Shown: positions 16,994 through 25,911 of the stretch, piece by piece | Position numbering within the stretch: position 1 is the stretch's first letter | Layout: every line of letters starts with the position of its first letter | Origin: Pseudomonas frederiksbergensis | GTDB lineage: Bacteria; Pseudomonadota; Gammaproteobacteria; Pseudomonadales; Pseudomonadaceae | Length of the DNA: 64,000 nucleotides | NCBI RefSeq assembly: GCF_000802155.2 | Contig: NZ_JQGJ02000004.1 | Location: 372,001-436,000 of the forward strand | Direction: 5' to 3' | Notes under the pieces: model-generated | What the model saw: only the letters and a program-made list of their open reading frames with translations | Databases searched by the model: none | Told to the model about the DNA's origin: nothing | Translations under genes and position numbers: made by a program

Positions 16994-19570
16994 ATGGATA
17001 CCACTGCCGATACCCCCCCTGATGTCTCCCGTCATACGCCAATCACCCGTCGCCTGGTGGCGGCCCTCGGCGGGCTGTTCGTCCTGGGTGTGCTGGTAGC
17101 CGTCGCCGCGCTGTTCAATATTGCGCAAAAGCTGGATGCGCAAGACGTGGACGAGACTCGCTTCTACATCGAGCGTGCCCTCGATAATCGCATCACCGCC
17201 TCGAAAAACTACATCACCAGCTACGCGTTCTGGACCACTGCCTACGAGCACCTCAACGCCGAGGTCAATGTGCAGTGGGCCTATGCCGACCAGAACATGG
17301 GCAAGACCCTGTTCACCAATGATGAATACGAGGGTGTGTTTGTCATCGACCGGGAACGCACCAAATATGCCGTCGTGCGGGGGCAGCATGTGCAGGCAGA
17401 GGCGGCGGCCTATATGGACGCGCCGCTGAAGAAACTCGTGGACGAGCTCCAGGCGCAACCCGACCTGACGAGGCCGATGATCCGCTACACCTTGTTCGAG
17501 GGCTGGCCGGCTGTCGTCACGGCTTCGGTGATCGTGCCCAACGACGAACGTCCCCAGGTCGACGCAGAGGGGACATCGATCCTGCTGTTCGTCGACCAAC
17601 TGACACCGGTGAAGCTGCGCAAGCTGGGCAAGGGCTACGGCCTGACCGACTTGAACCTCGTGGAAGACGCCACATTGGCGCCCGACCAGCCGGCGGTGCC
17701 GCTGGACAATACCGGCTACAGCCTGGTCTCGCGACTGGAGCGGCCGGGCCAGCAACTGCTGTGGTCGCTCGCGCCACCGTTGGGAGGCGCGCTGCTGATC
17801 CTGGCGTTGCTCACCGTTTATTTCTTTCGCTATGCCATGCGCACGGCTCGACAGGTGGATGCCAGCTACGACAGCCTGGAAAGGTCGAAACAGGCGCTTG
17901 AGGCCAGTGAAGAGCGCTTTCGCGCCGTGGCGGAGGCGGCGTCCGACTGGATATGGGAAATCGACAGCCAGCAACGCATCACCTACCTTTCGGGTCGCTT
18001 CAACACCGTTACCGGGTTCTCCGACCAGCAGTGGCTGGGTCAGGAGATCGAACAGTTGCTGTATTGCGATACGTTGCCGATTGCCTCCTGGCTGGGCAAC
18101 CTGGTCGAAGAACAGAACGCCAGCAACCTGCGTTGCTCTTACCGAGATCATTCCGGGCAATTGCGATTCTGTCGGGTGTCGGCACGGCCGATCCACGACA
18201 AGGCGACCGTGACGGGCTATCGTGGCACGGCCAGCGACATCACCGATGAGGTAGCTGCCCACGCTCAGGTCCAGCATTTGTCGCTGCATGATGCGTTGAC
18301 CGGACTGCCGAATCGCAACAAGTTGGCGCGCCATCTGGACGACGCGTTGATTGCCAAGGAGCATTCCGCGCCATTGGCCCTGCTGATGGTGGACCTGGAC
18401 AATTTCAAGCCGATCAACGATTCGCTGGGCCATCCGGCGGGCGATGCGGTGTTGCTGGAAGTGGCCCAGCGCCTGCGCGACAGTACCCGCGAACAGGACC
18501 TGGTGGCGCGCCTGGGAGGGGATGAGTTCGTGGTGGTGCTCAGCGGCGTGGAGCACACCTCGGAAATCGACCGATTCTGTACGCGGCTGATCGACAGCCT
18601 GCAGCAACCGATCCACTACGAGTCTCATTCCTTGCACATTGGCGCGAGCATCGGCATCGCCGTGAGCCGACGCCAAGGCTACCTGCCGGGCGAGTTGATC
18701 CGCTGCGCCGACATCGCGCTGTACCAGGCCAAGTCCGAGGGCAAGAAGACCTGGTGCTATTTCGCCTCGCACATGAACGATCAGATCCAGCATCGTCGCC
18801 AGCTGGAAAGCGACCTGCGCCAAGCGGTGAAAAACAACGAATTCATCCTGCATTTCCAGCCACGCTACACCGTCGACGGTCGGGAGATCGTCGCGGTCGA
18901 GTCGCTGGTACGCTGGCAACATCCAACCCAGGGACTGTTGGGCCCCGATGCCTTTATCCCGCTGGCCGAGCAAACCGACCTGATCGTCCCGCTCTCGCGC
19001 TGGGTGCTGCGCGAGGCATGTGAAACCGCGCTGACCTGGCCGGGAACGCTGATGGTTTCGGTCAATCTGTCACCGGCGCAATTCGAGCGCAGTGATGTCG
19101 TCGAGGATGTGCGCCAGGTATTGATCGAAACCCACTTCCCGGCGAGTCGCCTCGAACTGGAGATTACCGAAAACGTCATGCTGAACGACGTCGATGGCGC
19201 ACTCCAGGTGATGAATGCGCTAAAGGAGTTGGGGGTGCGCTTGAACATGGACGACTTTGGTACCGGTTACTCGTCCCTCGGTTATCTGCGCACGTACCCG
19301 TTCGATGGCATCAAGATCGACAAGCGCTTCATTGCCTCGATGAGCAACAGCAGTAACGACCGGGCGGTGGTCCAGGCGATCATCAACCTGGGCAAGGCAA
19401 TGGGCTTGACCGTCACGGCGGAGGGCGTGGAAACCCTGGCGCAGTTGGGTTCACTGGGCACGGATGAGTGCCACGAAGTCCAGGGCTATTTCCTCAGCCG
19501 GCCCATCGACAAGCAGGCATTCGCCGACCTGCTCGAAAGCGGCCAGTCATTCTCGCGAACCGGTTCCTGA
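16994..19570 (+). CDS. CHASE4-PAS-GGDEF-EAL dual c-di-GMP protein
   Basis: The 858-residue protein contains TM1 (about 23-45), a CHASE4-type extracellular sensor, TM2 (about 255-277), a PAS domain (about 305-420), GGDEF (LGGDEF, with inhibitory site REQD five residues before) and EAL. The EAL signature reads ESL, and the downstream catalytic residues (LEITEN, MDDFGTGYSSL, IKIDKRF) are intact. Both synthesis and hydrolysis of c-di-GMP look possible. It starts about 200 bp after the previous cyclase, so two c-di-GMP proteins are arranged in tandem. Confidence 0.92.
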   Translation: MDTTADTPPDVSRHTPITRRLVAALGGLFVLGVLVAVAALFNIAQKLDAQDVDETRFYIERALDNRITASKNYITSYAFWTTAYEHLNAEVNVQWAYADQNMGKTLFTNDEYEGVFVIDRERTKYAVVRGQHVQAEAAAYMDAPLKKLVDELQAQPDLTRPMIRYTLFEGWPAVVTASVIVPNDERPQVDAEGTSILLFVDQLTPVKLRKLGKGYGLTDLNLVEDATLAPDQPAVPLDNTGYSLVSRLERPGQQLLWSLAPPLGGALLILALLTVYFFRYAMRTARQVDASYDSLERSKQALEASEERFRAVAEAASDWIWEIDSQQRITYLSGRFNTVTGFSDQQWLGQEIEQLLYCDTLPIASWLGNLVEEQNASNLRCSYRDHSGQLRFCRVSARPIHDKATVTGYRGTASDITDEVAAHAQVQHLSLHDALTGLPNRNKLARHLDDALIAKEHSAPLALLMVDLDNFKPINDSLGHPAGDAVLLEVAQRLRDSTREQDLVARLGGDEFVVVLSGVEHTSEIDRFCTRLIDSLQQPIHYESHSLHIGASIGIAVSRRQGYLPGELIRCADIALYQAKSEGKKTWCYFASHMNDQIQHRRQLESDLRQAVKNNEFILHFQPRYTVDGREIVAVESLVRWQHPTQGLLGPDAFIPLAEQTDLIVPLSRWVLREACETALTWPGTLMVSVNLSPAQFERSDVVEDVRQVLIETHFPASRLELEITENVMLNDVDGALQVMNALKELGVRLNMDDFGTGYSSLGYLRTYPFDGIKIDKRFIASMSNSSNDRAVVQAIINLGKAMGLTVTAEGVETLAQLGSLGTDECHEVQGYFLSRPIDKQAFADLLESGQSFSRTGS

Positions 19571-19640
19571 GCGATGGTTGCAACCCGTGGGGCCTGTCGC
19601 CGGTCACAACTAAGTCTTGGCATTCAGGAAATTTTCGCCC

Positions 19641-20435
19641 ATGAAGAACCTGCGGATTGCGACTTTCAACATCAACGGCATTCGGGCACGGCTACCTAAC
19701 CTGCTGGAATGGCTGGAGCGGGAAAAACCCGACATTGCCTGTCTGCAGGAGCTCAAGGCGGCGGACAAGGATTTCCCGGCCGCGGAGCTGGAGTCGGTGG
19801 GATACGGATCGATCTGGCATGGCCAGGCGTCGTGGAACGGTGTGGCGATCCTGGCCCGCGATGCGCAACCTTTGGAGAGCCGACGCGGCCTGCCAGGAGG
19901 AGAGGATGACAGTCACAGCCGTTATCTGGAAGCAGCGGTGCATGGCGTCCTGGTGGGCTGCCTCTACCTGCCCAATGGCAATCCCCAGCCAGGTCCGAAG
20001 TTCGACTACAAGCTGGCCTGGTTCGAACGCCTGATCGAGTATGCGCAGGCACTCCAGGCGAGCGACCATCCGGTGGTATTGGCCGGGGACTACAATGTGG
20101 TGCCCACCGACATGGATATCTATAACCCGCGCTCCTGGCTCAAGGACGCGCTGCTGCAGCCTGAAAGCCGTGAGTGTTATCAGCGGTTGCTGGACCAGGG
20201 GTGGACCGACTCCTTGCGTCATCTCTATCCGCAAGAGCGGATCTACACGTTCTGGGATTACTTCCGCCAGCACTGGCAAAAAAACTCTGGGCTGCGCATC
20301 GACCACCTGCTGCTCAACCCGGTGGCCAGCGCCTACCTGAGCGATGCGGGCGTGGATGCCTGGGTCAGGAACCAGGAGCATCCCAGCGACCACGCGCCGA
20401 CCTGGATCCGGTTGTCTTCGCGAAAGCGGCGTTGA
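19641..20435 (+). CDS. xthA: Exodeoxyribonuclease III
   Basis: The 264-residue Mg-dependent AP endonuclease/3'-exonuclease of base-excision repair shows the EEP-fold motifs: FNINGIRAR, LQELKA (metal-binding Glu), the NV/GDYNVVPTD segment, and the terminal SDHAP with catalytic Asp-His. I chose ATG 19641 because it begins the conserved MKNLRIATFNING. Length is normal. It appears to be monocistronic. Confidence 0.93.
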   Translation: MKNLRIATFNINGIRARLPNLLEWLEREKPDIACLQELKAADKDFPAAELESVGYGSIWHGQASWNGVAILARDAQPLESRRGLPGGEDDSHSRYLEAAVHGVLVGCLYLPNGNPQPGPKFDYKLAWFERLIEYAQALQASDHPVVLAGDYNVVPTDMDIYNPRSWLKDALLQPESRECYQRLLDQGWTDSLRHLYPQERIYTFWDYFRQHWQKNSGLRIDHLLLNPVASAYLSDAGVDAWVRNQEHPSDHAPTWIRLSSRKRR

Positions 20436-20552
20436 GGGTTCGAGCGGGCCAACCCTCGTCAGATTTGTCCGTAGCAGGGAAATGCCTTATACCTGCCCAA
20501 TTGCAGCGAGCTAACCGAAAGCCCTGCCTCCTGACAGGAAAGGATATCCCCC

Positions 20553-21374
20553 ATGAGCCAATCTCGACTGAGCGATACCGGTCGCTACCTGCGACGCCTG
20601 GGTTTCGACACGGCGCCGCCTCCCACGCTGGATACGCTGCGCCAGCTTCAATGGCGCCATACCGCCGAGTTTCCCTTCGAGACCCTCTCGACGCTGCTGC
20701 GCCAGCCTGTGCCCATCGATCTGGAGACGGTCGAGCGAAAGGTCTTTGAACAAGGTCGTGGCGGTTATTGCTATGAACTCAATCAGTTGTTCCTGGCATT
20801 GTTGCAGGCGCTGGGCTTCGATGCCCGAGGCATCACCGGACGCGTCGTGATGAACGCACCGGAGGGCGCCTGGCCCGCGCGTACCCATCGCTTGAGCGTG
20901 GTGACGCTGGATGGGGTGCGCTATGTCACCGACGTCGGCTTTGGCGGCATGGTGCCCACCGCGCCGCTCTTGCTGGACAACCGCGATGTCCAGCCCACGC
21001 CTCACGAACCGTATCGCATCGACATCAGCCAGGACGGCTACATGTTGCGCGCCGAGGTCGGCGATGAATGGCGCCCGATGTACCTCTTCGACCTGCAACG
21101 CCAGGAGGAAATCGACTACATCGTTGGCAATTGGTATGTCTGCTCCCACCCTGAATCGCCATTCATGGGCAGGCTGATGGTCGCCCGCACAGGTGAGGGA
21201 ATTCGCAAGACGCTCAATGGCAACAGCTATGCCGTGCACCGGATTGGACACGAAAGCGAACGACGCACCATCAGCGACGCCGATGAGCTGATCGCGCTGC
21301 TGGAAACGGAGTTCGGCCTCACCGTACCGCCCCGGGAATTACTGCGGCCCGCGATTAAAGAACTTTTGGCATGA
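20553..21374 (+). CDS. Arylamine N-acetyltransferase
   Basis: The 273-residue NAT enzyme uses acetyl-CoA to acetylate arylamines and hydrazines. The Cys-His-Asp triad is visible as C73 (GRGGYCYELN), H112 (THRLSV) and D127 (VTDVGFGG), with spacing as in characterised NATs. The ribosome binding site GGAAAGGA lies before ATG 20553. Role probably detoxification of aromatic amines. No partner gene is apparent. Confidence 0.93.
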   Translation: MSQSRLSDTGRYLRRLGFDTAPPPTLDTLRQLQWRHTAEFPFETLSTLLRQPVPIDLETVERKVFEQGRGGYCYELNQLFLALLQALGFDARGITGRVVMNAPEGAWPARTHRLSVVTLDGVRYVTDVGFGGMVPTAPLLLDNRDVQPTPHEPYRIDISQDGYMLRAEVGDEWRPMYLFDLQRQEEIDYIVGNWYVCSHPESPFMGRLMVARTGEGIRKTLNGNSYAVHRIGHESERRTISDADELIALLETEFGLTVPPRELLRPAIKELLA

Positions 21375-21431
21375 TGTTCTGACCGTTTTGGTTTAGGAAT
21401 TGCAATCCCTGTTCGTCACGCTTGCGCAACA

Positions 21432-21445
21432 AGTTGTATACAACT
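21432..21445. promoter_or_regulatory. Putative operator palindrome upstream of the NCS2 permease
   Basis: AGTTGTATACAACT is a perfect 14-bp palindrome 67 bases before the permease start. TTGTATACAA cores are typical of GntR-type repressor sites. The cognate regulator is not in this window. Confidence 0.5.
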
Positions 21446-21512
21446 CTATGGACATTTGTCCTGAGTTTTGAATACAGTGTGCGCATAACAAAAAACAGGG
21501 AATCCCCGAACC

Positions 21513-23033
21513 ATGAAAACGCCCCATGTTTCACTCCCACGGCCCGAGGACGAAAACCTCGGCGTCGGCGCGAATATGGCTTACGGCCTGCAACATGTGT
21601 TGACCATGTACGGTGGCATCGTCGCGGTGCCCTTGATCATCGGCCAGGCGGCCGGGTTGTCCGCTGCCGACATCGGTCTGCTGATCGCTGCTTCGCTGTT
21701 CGCAGGAGGGCTGGCGACGTTGTTGCAAACCCTCGGCCTGCCATTTTTTGGTTGCCAACTGCCACTGGTCCAGGGCGTTTCGTTTTCTGGTGTCGCGACC
21801 ATGGTTGCGATTGTCGGCACCGGTGGAGAAGGGGGTTTCCAGGCCATCCTCGGCGCGGTAATCGCCGCTTCCTTGATCGGCCTGCTGATTACCCCGGTGT
21901 TTTCCCGCATCACGCGTTTTTTCCCACCCTTGGTTACCGGCATCGTGATCACCACCATCGGCCTGACATTGATGCCCGTGGCGGCACGCTGGGCAATGGG
22001 CGGGAACAGCCATGCACCGGATTTCGGCAGCATGGCCAACATTGGCTTGGCCGCCGTGACCCTGGTACTGGTGCTGGTGCTGAGCAAGATGGGCAGCGCG
22101 ACGATTTCCCGGCTATCGATCCTGTTGGCGATGGTCATCGGTACGGTCATCGCGGTGTTTCTTGGCATGGCGGATTTTTCATCGGTGGGTGAGGGCCCGA
22201 TGTTCGGCTTCCCGACACCGTTTCACTTTGGCATGCCGACCTTTCATATCGCCGCAATCCTGTCGATGTGCATCGTGATCATGGTGACGCTGGTGGAAAC
22301 TTCGGCCGACATCCTCGCGGTGGGGGAGATCATCGACACCAAGGTCGACTCCCGGCGCCTGGGCAACGGCTTGCGGGCCGACATGCTGTCGAGCATGATC
22401 GCGCCGATTTTCGGGTCGTTCACCCAGAGCGCCTTTGCCCAGAACGTTGGACTGGTGGCCGTGACCGGGATCAAGAGTCGTTTCGTGGTGGCAACGGGCG
22501 GCGTGTTCCTGGTGGTGCTCGGGCTGTTGCCGTTCATGGGGCGGGTGATCGCCGCCGTGCCGACTTCAGTGCTCGGCGGCGCCGGTATCGTGCTGTTCGG
22601 TACCGTCGCCGCCAGCGGTATCCGCACGCTGTCGAAGGTCGATTATCGCAACAACGTCAACCTGATCATCGTCGCTACCTCCATCGGCTTCGGCATGATC
22701 CCGATCGCCGCGCCGAACTTCTACGACCATTTCCCGAGCTGGTTCGCGACGATCTTCCATTCCGGCATCAGTTCGTCGGCCATCATGGCCATCGTGCTGA
22801 ACCTGGCCTTCAACCACTTCACCGCCGGCAACTCCGATCAGCAATCGGTATTCGCCGCCGGCACCGAACGGGTGCTGCGTTATCAGGATCTGGCGGCGCT
22901 GCGCGAGGGGGATTATTTCAGCGACGGCAAATTGCACGACTGCGACGGCAATGAGATTCCCGTGGTCGCCGCGCCTGACCATCCGACCGCAGAACATGGC
23001 CCGGTGCGATTGAAAAGCAGCGAGCACGTCTAG
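21513..23033 (+). CDS. NCS2 nucleobase:cation symporter (xanthine/uric acid type)
   Basis: The 506-residue inner-membrane protein has about 14 hydrophobic helices. NCS2 features include GLQHVLTMYGG in TM1, QLPLVQGVSF, the ETSADILAVGEI motif (substrate-binding Glu) and the FTQSAFAQNVGLVAVTG helix, matching the purine (xanthine/urate) branch more than uracil carriers. It should import purine nucleobases with protons. An upstream palindrome suggests repression in the absence of substrate. A strong terminator follows. Confidence 0.9.
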   Translation: MKTPHVSLPRPEDENLGVGANMAYGLQHVLTMYGGIVAVPLIIGQAAGLSAADIGLLIAASLFAGGLATLLQTLGLPFFGCQLPLVQGVSFSGVATMVAIVGTGGEGGFQAILGAVIAASLIGLLITPVFSRITRFFPPLVTGIVITTIGLTLMPVAARWAMGGNSHAPDFGSMANIGLAAVTLVLVLVLSKMGSATISRLSILLAMVIGTVIAVFLGMADFSSVGEGPMFGFPTPFHFGMPTFHIAAILSMCIVIMVTLVETSADILAVGEIIDTKVDSRRLGNGLRADMLSSMIAPIFGSFTQSAFAQNVGLVAVTGIKSRFVVATGGVFLVVLGLLPFMGRVIAAVPTSVLGGAGIVLFGTVAASGIRTLSKVDYRNNVNLIIVATSIGFGMIPIAAPNFYDHFPSWFATIFHSGISSSAIMAIVLNLAFNHFTAGNSDQQSVFAAGTERVLRYQDLAALREGDYFSDGKLHDCDGNEIPVVAAPDHPTAEHGPVRLKSSEHV

Positions 23034-23060
23034 ACCCTGCAACGGGCATTTTGACCCAAT

Positions 23061-23100
23061 AAAAAGCAGCCTGTGATCATCGATCACAGGCTGCTTTTTT
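23061..23100. terminator. Strong bidirectional terminator
   Basis: A 17-bp perfect stem (23061-23077 with 23083-23099), including A5 and T5 runs, closes a five-base loop. It serves both the permease and the convergent Pro/Tyr-rich gene. Confidence 0.92.
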
Positions 23101-23121
23101 GTTCAGCTCAAGGGGCACTGT

Positions 23122-23472
23122 TTACCATCGGCCGTAGTGCCCACGTGGCGGACCGTAGTAATAGCCCCTCGGAGGGCCGTAATACACCGGGGCCGGGCGA
23201 TAGTAGATCGGTTGCTCGATATACACCGGCTGCGGTTGGTAGTAGACCGGTGGAGGCTGCTGCACATAGACCGGCTGTGGCTGCACGTAGACCGGTTGCT
23301 GGACGTACACCGGCCGGTCACGGTTGATGAGCGCGGAGCCGACAATGGCAGAGCCGACGATGGCACCGAACACTGCGGGCCCCTCCCAACCACCGCGGCC
23401 ATGGGCGGATGCCTGGCCGGTGACCGCGAGTGCCCCCACGAGCAGGGCGATGATGGGGAGTTTGCGTTTCAT
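23122..23472 (-). CDS. Exported Pro/Tyr-rich repeat protein
   Basis: The 116-residue protein has a signal peptide (cleavage after QASA, about residue 24), a Gly/Ala segment with IVGSAIVGSALI that could insert in or touch the membrane, then tandem PVYVQQP/PVYYQPQP-type repeats and a GYYYGPPRGHYGRW tail. The start at 23472 is fixed by GAGGAAA upstream. Such proteins are common but uncharacterised in Pseudomonas; I infer only an envelope location. The DNA repeats follow the peptide repeats. Confidence 0.78.
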   Translation of the reverse strand: MKRKLPIIALLVGALAVTGQASAHGRGGWEGPAVFGAIVGSAIVGSALINRDRPVYVQQPVYVQPQPVYVQQPPPVYYQPQPVYIEQPIYYRPAPVYYGPPRGYYYGPPRGHYGRW

Positions 23473-23718
23473 GGCGTTTCCTCGTTCCGGCCCCGGCGCC
23501 TGTGGCCTGTAGCAGACCCGAGTAGGGGCGCGGGGATACTTGCTCTGACAGCGATTTTCCCAGGATTTTCGACGCCGTTGGGTAAATATTGTGTAAGGTC
23601 TGTGGCGGTTTTTTTTACCGGACGCCGAGTCGGCTCGCTGCACCCGGTGTCAGATCATCGAATGAACCGGTCGGGACAGCGCGCCCGCCCATCCGAAATT
23701 GGTTTGAAGGAGACGAAC

Positions 23719-24540
23719 ATGCAGATGACCCCCAACAAAGACACCCAGCTATGCATGTCGCTATCGGGACGCCCGGGCAATTTCGGCCTGCGTTTTCACA
23801 ATCACCTGTATGAGCAGTTGGGTCTGAATTTCTATTACAAGGCATTCACCAGCCAGGATCTGCCCGGGGCCGTGGGCGGTATCCGCGCCCTGGGCATCCG
23901 CGGTTGCGGTGTGTCGATGCCATTCAAGGAGGCCTGCATTGCCTTGGTCGATGAGCTGGACCCTTCCGCCGCGGCCATCCAGTCGATCAACACCATCGTC
24001 AATACCAACGGTCATCTGAAGGCGTACAACACGGACTACATCGCCATCGCGCAACTGTTGCAGCACCATGCCGTGCCCAAGGAATCCACGTTTGCCCTGC
24101 GTGGCAGCGGTGGCATGGCCAAGGCAGTTGCCAGCGCCTTGCGCGACGGTGGCTACAAAAATGGCTTGATCGTGGCTCGCAACGAAACCACTGGCCGGGC
24201 CCTCGCCGATTCCTTGGGTTACGAATGGCAAGCCGAACTGGGTGATCGGCGCCCACAGATGCTGATCAACGTCACACCGATCGGCATGACCGGCGGTGCG
24301 GAAGCAGACCAACTGGCATTCGAGCCCGCCGCCATCGCTGCGGCCGAGACCGTGTTCGATGTCGTGGCGATTCCTTCGGAAACACCATTGATCGTGCGCG
24401 CCCAGGCGCAAGGCAAGCGCGTGATCACAGGGCTGGAGGTCATCGCGATCCAAGCCCTGGAGCAGTTCGTCCTGTACACCGGGGTCCGGCCCAACCACGA
24501 CCAGTTCGACAAAGCCGTGGCATTTGCCCGGGCCGGGTAA
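23719..24540 (+). CDS. Shikimate 5-dehydrogenase-like protein
   Basis: The 273-residue AroE/YdiB-family oxidoreductase has the catalytic Lys in SMPFKEA and the paired Asp in YNTDYIA, but the nucleotide loop reads RGSGGMAKAVASAL rather than the classical GAGGA. It is probably a paralogue of the housekeeping AroE with another cyclitol or quinate-like substrate. ATG 23719 has an excellent ribosome binding site (GAAGGAG); the frame is open far upstream but overlaps the opposite gene. It converges with the DUF480 gene 6 bp away. Confidence 0.85.
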   Translation: MQMTPNKDTQLCMSLSGRPGNFGLRFHNHLYEQLGLNFYYKAFTSQDLPGAVGGIRALGIRGCGVSMPFKEACIALVDELDPSAAAIQSINTIVNTNGHLKAYNTDYIAIAQLLQHHAVPKESTFALRGSGGMAKAVASALRDGGYKNGLIVARNETTGRALADSLGYEWQAELGDRRPQMLINVTPIGMTGGAEADQLAFEPAAIAAAETVFDVVAIPSETPLIVRAQAQGKRVITGLEVIAIQALEQFVLYTGVRPNHDQFDKAVAFARAG

Positions 24541-24546
24541 GCGCCG

Positions 24547-25194
24547 TTATTCCAGCCGTGCCAGCCGTTCTTCCAGCGCCGCGATTCGCGCTTCGAGTTC
24601 TTCGATACGTTCCAGCGATACGCCGCCCGCGGTGCTGCGTTCGGCCGGCTGTTGACGCGCGGCGAGGATCGCCTCGATGTCCGCCGGGTCGCCCATGGCA
24701 TGCACATAACGATCTTCGCGTTGGCCGGCCTGGCGTGGCACCAACAGCGCCAAGCCACGAGCGATCAGGCGCTCCAGCTGGTGCACCACCTGTTCGGTGT
24801 CCTCGAAATCATGCATGCGACCGCTGCGGGTCAGCAGTTCGTTGACGGTTTGCGGCCCGCGCAAGAACAGCAACCCCATCAGGATCACTTGGGCTGGCAC
24901 CAATTCCAGCGCCTTGTCGACCCGGTGCTCCCAGCGGTCGGCGCGGCTGCCCATCACCAATCGGGTAAAACCCCGGCCCTCCAAGGCCCGCAGGCTTTGG
25001 CCGACTTGTCCCGGATTGAGGTTCATCACAGGTTCGCGACTGGTTTTCTGGTTGCAGGCCAGCACCAGTGCATTCAGGGTGAGAGGGTAGGACTCGGGAT
25101 TGGTGGCCTGCTTTTCGACCAGGGCGCCGAGAATGCGGATTTCCGTGCTGTTGAGCCGCGGTTCTTCGGCCGGGCCTTGTTCTTCGATGCTCAT
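24547..25194 (-). CDS. DUF480 (YceH-family) protein
   Basis: The 215-residue cytoplasmic protein consists of two winged-helix-like DUF480 units ([16 protein letters not shown]..., [17 protein letters not shown]) and a C-terminal coiled coil ([19 protein letters not shown]). The family is widespread but without established function; the winged-helix fold suggests DNA or protein binding. ATG 25194 gives the conserved start; the frame runs 34 codons further upstream into the divergent promoter region. Confidence 0.85.
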   Translation of the reverse strand: MSIEEQGPAEEPRLNSTEIRILGALVEKQATNPESYPLTLNALVLACNQKTSREPVMNLNPGQVGQSLRALEGRGFTRLVMGSRADRWEHRVDKALELVPAQVILMGLLFLRGPQTVNELLTRSGRMHDFEDTEQVVHQLERLIARGLALLVPRQAGQREDRYVHAMGDPADIEAILAARQQPAERSTAGGVSLERIEELEARIAALEERLARLE

Positions 25195-25323
25195 CGCGCG
25201 TTCCCTATGCTGTGGAAGGCGCCTAGCGTAATCCTTGCGCAATAAAAGACAAGGTGCGCAACAAGCCGTGGCTATAATCGCCCACGTTTGATTCATCTTC
25301 TTCTACCATTCCATGAGATCGCC

Positions 25324-25833
25324 ATGACTATTTCCCTGTACGCCGCCTCCGTCCCGGTTTTCAAGCAGATGCTCAACGCCCTGAGCGATGTCTTGAACAA
25401 GGCCGAAGCCCACGCCACCTCGAAAAACATCGATCCGAATGCGCTCCTGCAAGCGCGCCTGTTCCCGGACATGTTCCCGTTGGTACGCCAGGTGCAGATC
25501 GCCGTGGACTTCGCCAAGGGCGTGTCCGCGCGCCTGGCCGAGATTGAAGTGCCGAAGTACGACGACAACGAGACCACCTTCGCTGAGCTGCAAGCCCTGA
25601 TCGCCAAGGTGCTGGCTTTCATTGACGGTATCAGTGCCGAGCAGATCGATGGCAAGGAAGGCATCGAGATCGTGACCCGTCCGGGCACACCGAAGGAAAA
25701 ACGCTTCACGGGCCAGAATTACCTGCTGACGTACGGCTTGCCGCAGTTTTTCTTCCACGTGACCACTGCGTACGCCTTGCTGCGTCACAACGGTGTGGAA
25801 GTGGGCAAGCGCGATTACATGGGCGCGTTCTAA
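25324..25833 (+). CDS. DUF1993 family protein
   Basis: The 169-residue protein begins MTISLYAASVPVFKQMLNAL and contains GQNYLLTYGLPQFFFHVTTAYALLRHNGV, hallmarks of the DUF1993 family, which resembles DinB-like four-helix bundles and may bind metal. No function has been shown. It is divergent from the DUF480 gene and followed by a terminator. Confidence 0.87.
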   Translation: MTISLYAASVPVFKQMLNALSDVLNKAEAHATSKNIDPNALLQARLFPDMFPLVRQVQIAVDFAKGVSARLAEIEVPKYDDNETTFAELQALIAKVLAFIDGISAEQIDGKEGIEIVTRPGTPKEKRFTGQNYLLTYGLPQFFFHVTTAYALLRHNGVEVGKRDYMGAF

Positions 25834-25846
25834 TCCCGCGGGCATG

Positions 25847-25885
25847 AAAAAGCCCGGAACGGTGTGAGCCGTCCCGGGCTTTTTT
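25847..25885. terminator. Bidirectional terminator between DUF1993 gene and sstT
   Basis: An A5-GCCCGG stem pairs with CCGGGC-T6 around a six-base loop, with one mismatch in the stem. The flanking genes converge. Confidence 0.85.
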
Positions 25886-25911
25886 GTGGCTGTCCGCAGC
25901 CAGCGCATTGC

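Noticed and set aside
16991..18973. 660-codon minus-strand ORF opposite the CHASE4-GGDEF-EAL gene
   Set aside because: Antisense shadow caused by codon bias; the plus-strand domains are unambiguous.
20434..20457. Hairpin after xthA as terminator
   Set aside because: Seven-base stem, ten-base loop and no T run; not supported.
23122..23300. Short repeats in the Pro/Tyr gene as a CRISPR
   Set aside because: Repeats follow codons of PVYVQ-type peptide repeats, without constant spacers or cas genes.
23137..23718. N-terminal extension of the AroE-like protein
   Set aside because: It overlaps the opposite exported Pro/Tyr gene and lacks a ribosome binding site; ATG 23719 has an excellent one.
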